Source of the DNA: Conidiobolus incongruus B7586
Taxonomy: Eukaryota > Entomophthoromycota > Entomophthoromycetes > Entomophthorales > Conidiobolaceae
Length of the DNA: 14,800 bases
Assembly (NCBI GenBank): GCA_000697335.1
Contig: JNEM01010430.1
Location: forward strand, 1-14,800
Reading direction: 5' to 3'
Of this stretch, positions 8,843-14,800 are shown one piece after another; within the stretch, counting starts at the first letter, position 1; every line of letters starts with the position of its first letter. The position numbers and the translations under genes were made by a program. The notes under the pieces were generated by a model that saw only the letters and a list, made by a program, of their open reading frames with translations, was not told where the DNA came from and searched no databases.

Positions 8843-10562
8843 ATGTTGACTGCGAATCCAATATGCGTAGGTGGTAGTACCAGTACCGATACATCATCCA
8901 TAGAGCCAAAATTAAGTAATATAACTTGTAGCAGGTGTCGCGATCGTAAACAAAAATGCGATAAAAAGTTACCTCACTGTTCCAGATGCTTCAAATCTAA
9001 TGTTGTATGCTCTTATAAATGGCCTAGTAAAATACTCAAGAATCAGGTGACGAAACCCAAGCCAACTAAATTTTTTTATAACACTTTTAAGTTAAAAACT
9101 TATGAAAGCGGTAAATTATTATCAAAATTAAACTTTTTCTTTTTGTTAATTTTCAATTAGATCTATTTTTAAGTTTAGAAAAGTCTGAAATATTAACATT
9201 TAATTATAATATGAAACAAAATATGTTTTATATACCTCCTAATACCATTGAAAGTGGCTCAAAATTGTCTAATTTGTTTGACCTCATTATCAGAGGAAAC
9301 GATCTTTACTTTGTTCAAATTAATCAAAATTATATAGACAGTATCAAACCAAAATCTCCAGGTAAATAACTTGATGGTTACTTAGTTGTTTTTATTGATT
9401 TTTTATAGTATCACAAGTTTCCAGTCCTGTGAATTTAGTCCGGGACTTGACGTCAAACAATGCTATCTGGGATGAGTTACTTGATTTATATTTGCTAGAA
9501 TGCTTTCCGTTCAGTACATTTTTCAATCTAAGCTCTTTTCATCCTTCAACAGCATCCCCACTTCTTTTATCAGTGGTATATTGGGCAGGATACCAGTACA
9601 GAAAAGAAAAATACCCGTCTTTGACGCAATATCTTGATAGTTGGGCAGCTTCCAGCATTCGAGCAGCCCTTATGAAACCCAATCTTCACAACTTGCAGAC
9701 ATTGATGATTGCCATGTTCGTACATATGTTGCGGGGTGAATTTGTAAAATCAAGGGCTTTACTTGCGCATTGTACCCGCATCAGCACCATGTTGGGAGTA
9801 CACGAGAAATTCCCCTTCAAACACTTGGAATTAATTCAACAGAGGCAGACTATATGGAGCCAGATAGTTATATTTAATACTGTTATGAGATTATATTGTC
9901 AGAGGCCTTGTTACGTCATTCCTTCACCCCTTGGTATGACGAAAAATACTCCTTGGTCGCATGTAATGAGCGCTGATTTGGATCGTCCTCCCAACGACCT
10001 GGAAATTGTGAGGGGTCATTGTATTTATTATCTAACTCAGTACTACGACGATATCTTCGTCAATGTACTTCACCATCTTTCCGAGTGCACCAGCACAAGG
10101 TCGGCCCTCGGAGATCATTCTCAATATCAGCGACAATTGGATGAAATTTTTAATATAATGACATTGAACTATGGTAAACTTATTCAAAAATATCCGCAAC
10201 ATGTCGATTTCATCAAGCCATATCTTAACTACAATACCTTCAAATACTATTTCTATAGTTTCCGCCTGTATGACTATGAAATTTCCACTAATATTCACCT
10301 TCAATCCTCGTCACTTCACAACCTCTCAATCACTCTAGAGCGCATGACTCAACACTACGTCACAATCCCTGAAACTCTCAAACTCATCATGCGCAATTTG
10401 GTCCAGGGCGTCGGTCTCACAATGCTCAGAGTCACAGCAATGGTCCCAGACGATTATCAAACTCAACTTCTCAACATTGTCAGAAATATCAAAAAAGCAT
10501 GTGGTCCTGACAATGGTATTGACTTACTTGCAATTGGTCTTCAACAACTCTCAATCCAATGA
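8843..10562 (+). CDS. Zn2Cys6 transcription factor with fungal-specific middle domain, 3 exons
   Basis: Predicted nuclear DNA-binding regulator of 540 aa. Exons are 8843-9110, 9161-9361 and 9409-10562; the introns (50 and 47 nt) start GTAAAT, end TAG and keep frame. The zinc cluster is at residues 29-56 with cysteines 29, 32, 39, 46, 49 and 56, exactly C-x2-C-x6-C-x6-C-x2-C-x6-C, the GAL4-type layout in which six Cys hold two zinc ions. Basic residues RDRKQK fall between Cys32 and Cys39, where the DNA-contacting helix lies. A Lys-rich linker follows, but I see no clear heptad coiled coil, so monomer or dimer binding is open. Residues about 203-293 (YWAGYQYR, LHNLQTLMIA, TRISTMLGVHEKF) look like the fungal-specific transcription factor middle homology region. 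Exon 2 (about residues 91-156) is AT-rich linker. Target genes and inducer cannot be inferred. The start is the first ATG after the TATA box and A-rich leader. Confidence 0.92.
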
Positions 10563-10658
10563 TTTTATTTTCATTGTTAATTCTAAATATTATTGTAATT
10601 ATATCATCACCATTTTGATCACTTAAAGCAACTTTAAAAATTGTTCTTATTAAATATT

Positions 10659-10664
10659 AATAAA
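10659..10664 (+). terminator. Candidate polyadenylation signal
   Basis: AATAAA about 100 bp after the stop codon of the zinc-cluster gene, in an A- and T-rich 3' flank. Such hexamers are frequent by chance in this composition, so support rests mainly on position. Confidence 0.35.
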
Positions 10665-12784
10665 AATAATAAAATTATTTATTATTATAATTAATTATTA
10701 ATTTTAATATTATTAATACTTTTATTTATTTTTAATTCAAAATTAATATAAGTAAAAAATAATTTTAATTACAATATAAAAATAAATAATCGGATACCTT
10801 TTAAGAATATAAATTTTATTATCGGTTACAAATTTAGTAAAAGCCGATTTTGGTTTATAAATAGTAATATGGTTATAACATGGGTATATTGATCAATATT
10901 ATTTTGTCAATTTTTATTAAAATGGAAAGTTTTTAATTTAATCTCGGATTAATTTATGTATGATTTTAACTTTAAATATTTTATTAATAATTTATTTAAG
11001 TGATATAAGTGGTGATAAGTTTATTTTATTATTATTTCTAAATTGAGTTGCTTTAATTCATAACAATTTTTTAAATTCAATTTAATAAAATTAAATTAAA
11101 TTCAAGGAGAGTCAAATGTAGTATTGATTAACAAAATATATAATATATGACATTGAATATATTAATTATAAATATTAACAGTATTTCTTGAACACAGAAA
11201 TATATTATATCAAAATAATAAAAAATCAAACCTATATGATAGTTTGAAATTGTTCAATATTAGTTCAGAGCTCGGTTATTAATCAGTTAAATTATGATGA
11301 TAAGATTTTCACAATTACAGAGCTATATTTAAATTAAATATGGTTATAATAAATAGATCACATTATTAATATCATTTATTTAGTTTATCAGATATGATTA
11401 ATTGATGTTTAATTTTCAAACGAAATCAAAGTTTGATATAAATTCGACCTTGATATTTAATTTAATATAATTTAAATCTATATTAATTTAATCAACATTA
11501 AATTCATTTTAGAGATATTAAATAATACAACCATCAAATAATATAAAATTTTAATCCAGTACTGTTTTAATGATATTACTTGAGATTTACTAATTATCTT
11601 TTATTTAATTCAAGAATATTTTCAAATTCCATATGTTTTAAAAATAATAATTAAATCAATAATTTATATTTATAAAATACATATTATATATATAGTAATA
11701 GTTTGAATAATTAAAATGTATCAAATCAGTTTATTTTAAACGAATTCAATATATTTTTTAATCTTTCTCAAATGCCAATTTATCATTGTCATCATGTTCT
11801 ATGCCAAGCATCGCTAAGATACAATTTCTACTTTAGCAGTTATGATCTAATATTTTCATATATTGTTAATTATTGATTTTGATTAATCATATTTTAAATT
11901 AAACCCATCATAGTTTGAAAAATTTAATGTGAGTAATGTATTTAATGAGAAGCGATTATAAATATTATTTATTTCAAACTATTTTAATATTAGGAAAATT
12001 ACAAGTTTATAATAATTATTAATATATTAAATAATATATTTATTTTTACAATTGGTTTCAATATTTAATAAAATTTTAACTTTTGATTGATATCATATGT
12101 TTTAATTTTAATTAACATTATATCTTCACTTTAGATAATGAATACATATATAGTTATATTATATAATGAAGAATAATAAATATTAGCTTTATTAATACTT
12201 ACAACTCTAAATATTGAAATATATACTAAACTTTATTAGCATACATTGATTTTTCAAATATTACTAAAAATGTTTTTTTATTATATTTGAAGGGATTAAT
12301 AAATGAAATGGAAATAAAGTAACCAAATTTTCATAATGTACTCAATTTAAGTAGATTGAAAATCTGTCCTTATAACTGTATTTGAATACAATAGTATAAC
12401 TACCATTAATCAAAGGATATTAAAGTATATCTCTTCTTTTCTTTCACTTTTTGATTGAATATTATTCTAATAAATTAATAGCTATAGGTTAGTTATATTA
12501 AAGTTAAACAAACTATTGAATATATTGAATAAAGCTAATCATTTTTTGGTAATAATAGATTAAGTGACCAAATATCTATTTAATAAATAGAACCAAAATT
12601 ATATAAGATAAATTAGTTTTATGACTTAGTTATAATTTACTTATTATATTTAATATCCTATTTCTTTAATAATTTTATTCGGATTTATTAATTAAAATCT
12701 TTTTGTATAAAACTGTTGAAAATATTTATTTTGATAATCGATTTTAATTTCACAAAAATATATTTAAATTATTTAATTAAAACA
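10665..12784. other. Long AT-rich spacer, no gene recognised
   Basis: More than 2 kb without a credible coding frame, tRNA box pair or protein similarity. Two local features stand out: a bulged 9-bp hairpin at 11226-11247, and a small rise in GC at 11761-11830 (23 of 70 bases against 9 of 60 just upstream). GC falls to about 12% in the last 120 bases before the island. Confidence 0.55.
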
Positions 12785-13131
12785 GTGTGGTTCTACCGTT
12801 TACTAGAGGAGCATCGTTAATAGGGAAGGGAGCGGCTTGCTCGTGGTTTGTTTGGCAGTTTGGGTCAAGGGGCATTATCAGAGTTTGCCAAGGGTTTAAT
12901 GGGATTTATAAGAGACTGGAGGTGGTAATAGTAATGTATTCTTACAATGGTTCTTTCATTAATTATCCGTCGGCCGTAGGTAGCGTAAAGTGCACCAGAT
13001 CTTCAAAAGAATGGACCTTGAAGCGGCGTGGCGGGCATTCTGAGGTTATATCTCCATAAGGTAATAGATTGCAAGATGAAGTTGGTCGGGCGGGTTACCA
13101 TCTTATTAGCTAGAATGCAATAATTTGCATT
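12785..13131 (+). ncRNA. GC island, candidate structured non-coding RNA of unknown family
   Basis: About 45% GC (153 of 340 bases, 12781-13120) inside DNA of roughly 12% GC, with sharp edges. The plus strand carries 102 G and 51 C, as expected for an RNA that uses G-U pairs, so I place the transcript on plus. Helices seen: an 11-bp long-range stem, 12919-12929 with 13094-13104; 12851-12857 with 12886-12892 (TTGGCA/TGCCAA plus one G-U); CTTCAA/TTGAAG at 13001-13006 and 13018-13023; GAGC/GCTC at 12830-12842. A perfect 7-bp hairpin (AATGCAA/TTGCATT, 13114-13131) may mark the 3' end. I looked for the signatures I know of tRNA, 5S, U1-U6, U3, SRP, RNase P, RNase MRP and telomerase RNA and found none convincing. 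A 90-codon open frame (12787-13059) crosses it, but the translation resembles no protein and open frames are cheap in GC-richer DNA. A degraded insertion is an alternative. Confidence 0.6.
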
Positions 13132-14800
13132 TAATTTAAGTTATAATAGACTTTTGTTTGCAAGGAATACAGAATATCTTGTGAAATTTATAAAATTAAA
13201 TCGAATTATATAAATTATGGACTGATATTTTTAGTGAAAAAATTCTTATTATTGATTATATTGATGTCAAGTAAAATATTTGCTTTAAAAAACTTTAAAG
13301 TTCCACATATATATATATATAGGACTTAATTTAATAGGAACAATTAAATTTATATAACTATATATCTATATATAACAGTATATTTTTCAAAGATCGATTT
13401 TTTATTATATATCAAAATGGTAGAAAAAAATAGTATTAAAACTTGATTTATTAAAAGTTTTGACTTATTTTTGTTAAATATTAATAAAACTGTTATTTAA
13501 AAGAAGATATATTAATTAACAAGCTATTAATAAATATGACTTTATTAAAATTAGTATTTTATTATATGATTTAATTATTTAAAAAAAACCTTCTTGAAAA
13601 TTACTATTTATTATTAAACAAGAATATATATATTTATTTTTTCAAAAAAATAAAAATTGTAATTATTAATTATATTATATGTTTGATATATAGAATGTAA
13701 TTTACATAATCTTTTTAGAAATATTAATAATTTATAAATATAAAAATAAATTAAATATATATTTTCCACATTATTATAGATTGATTTTATATTAAAATTA
13801 TCAAGTTATTATCAAAGTTAAATTATTTTATTCAATTCAAGATATATAAAATGATATTATGATTTATATTATTATATAAATATGATATTTTATTTTAATA
13901 ATAAATATTTGATAAATTGATTTAAATATACATTGATATATTATAATCAAAGTAAATTAAATTAATTATAAATATTAAAATATATTTTTATTGTTTTATT
14001 AACATAACTTTAATTAACCCAATAAATTATGATTGAACTAAATATATTAAGATTTTTTATAAAAATCTCAGTTAAAAATAATATATCAAAAAATAAAATA
14101 AAATCAAATTATAATAAAATTTTTTAATATTAAATAAACTAAATAAAGATTAATATTATATAAATAAAATATATCAATTAAATTAAAAGAAGTTAATGAT
14201 ATAATAACTTAAATTATAATATTATAATATAGTTTAATTAAATTAAAAATGAAAAAATTATTATAAAAGACTAATATTATTTTAGCTATTTTGAATTCAA
14301 AACTCACCTAAAGTTTAAAATAAAGTAAGAAATTTTGTACTAATAACTATTTTAATTTTAATAAATTCAATTAATTTTTATATTTTAATTTTTACATTAA
14401 TATTTTTGAATATAAGCTAATTTGAGATTTATTAATAAAACTTAACATATATAATTTATTTTATTTTGAAGTTAACTGGATAATAATGGATATAGCTAAT
14501 TAAAATATATTTTATAATATTGCTTATTTTGAACTTATATAAATATTATAACAGATGGATTATAAATACCAGTATATAATTTATTATCATAAATTAAAAA
14601 AATATTTCAATTAAGAAAATTAGAGCTATTATTATAAAAACCAAACCTTAAATTATTTGGTAAGAGTATAATAACTGCTATTAGGAATAATTATTAGTCT
14701 TATAATATATTATTAATTATAACTAGAGAAATAAATAATAATAAAAAAATATATAATAAATTTCATAAGATATTTTATTAATTGGTATTACAATAAAATT
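13132..14800. other. AT-rich terminal spacer, no gene recognised
   Basis: Very low GC throughout, with no coding frame and no RNA gene that I recognise. It contains a 12-bp perfect palindrome AACTTTAAAGTT (13291-13302) followed by a short (AT)7 run (13307-13320). Both are within what such composition produces by chance. Confidence 0.6.

Noticed and set aside
12787-13059. 90-codon open frame across the GC island as a small protein gene
   Set aside because: It needs no conserved start, resembles no protein family, and an open frame this long is expected where AT-rich stop codons are scarce. The RNA interpretation explains the composition better.
12785-13131. GC island as a tRNA-derived SINE or rRNA fragment
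   Set aside because: No box A/box B pair, no poly-A end or target duplication, and none of the conserved SSU or LSU blocks I know are present on either strand.
13291-13321. 12-bp palindrome plus (AT)7 as an origin or recombination site
   Set aside because: Both are common by chance in DNA of this composition, and nothing nearby supports a function.

Overview
The window looks like nuclear DNA of a fungus. It has a fungal-type class I myosin with a TH1-SH3 tail, a Zn2Cys6 (binuclear zinc cluster) transcription factor, a family almost confined to fungi, and a eukaryotic tRNA-Leu. Non-coding DNA is extremely AT-rich (about 12-20% GC where I counted), and the two protein genes together have 19 introns of only 46-70 nt. 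That combination suggests an early-diverging, AT-rich lineage such as the Entomophthoromycotina or relatives. The lineage is a guess; 'fungus' is well supported.

Layout: 1-377 is AT-rich and holds a 29-bp tandem repeat. A tRNA-Leu(AAG) gene lies on the minus strand at 378-459. About 0.9 kb of C-rich, G-poor DNA follows. The 18-exon myosin-I gene (1345-6156, plus strand, 1304 aa predicted) comes next, then 2.6 kb of AT-rich spacer with a cluster of inverted repeats near 7375-7562. The Zn2Cys6 regulator (8843-10562, plus strand, 3 exons, 540 aa) is preceded by a TATA box, a C-rich block and a 35-bp tandem duplication. After 2.2 kb of very AT-rich DNA an isolated 45% GC island (about 12785-13131) stands out sharply. 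I read it as a structured non-coding RNA gene that I cannot assign to a family. The last 1.7 kb is AT-rich and apparently empty.

The genes show no shared pathway. The myosin would act in actin-driven endocytosis at the cell cortex; the zinc-cluster protein is a nuclear regulator with no recognisable target. The points most worth following are the GC island, the unusual 5' splice sites (GTAATT in 9 of 17 myosin introns, +5 G missing in 16 of 19 introns overall), micro-exons around the myosin ATP-binding loop, an initiator ATG apparently isolated on its own exon, and a myosin tail that lacks the usual acidic Arp2/3-binding end.
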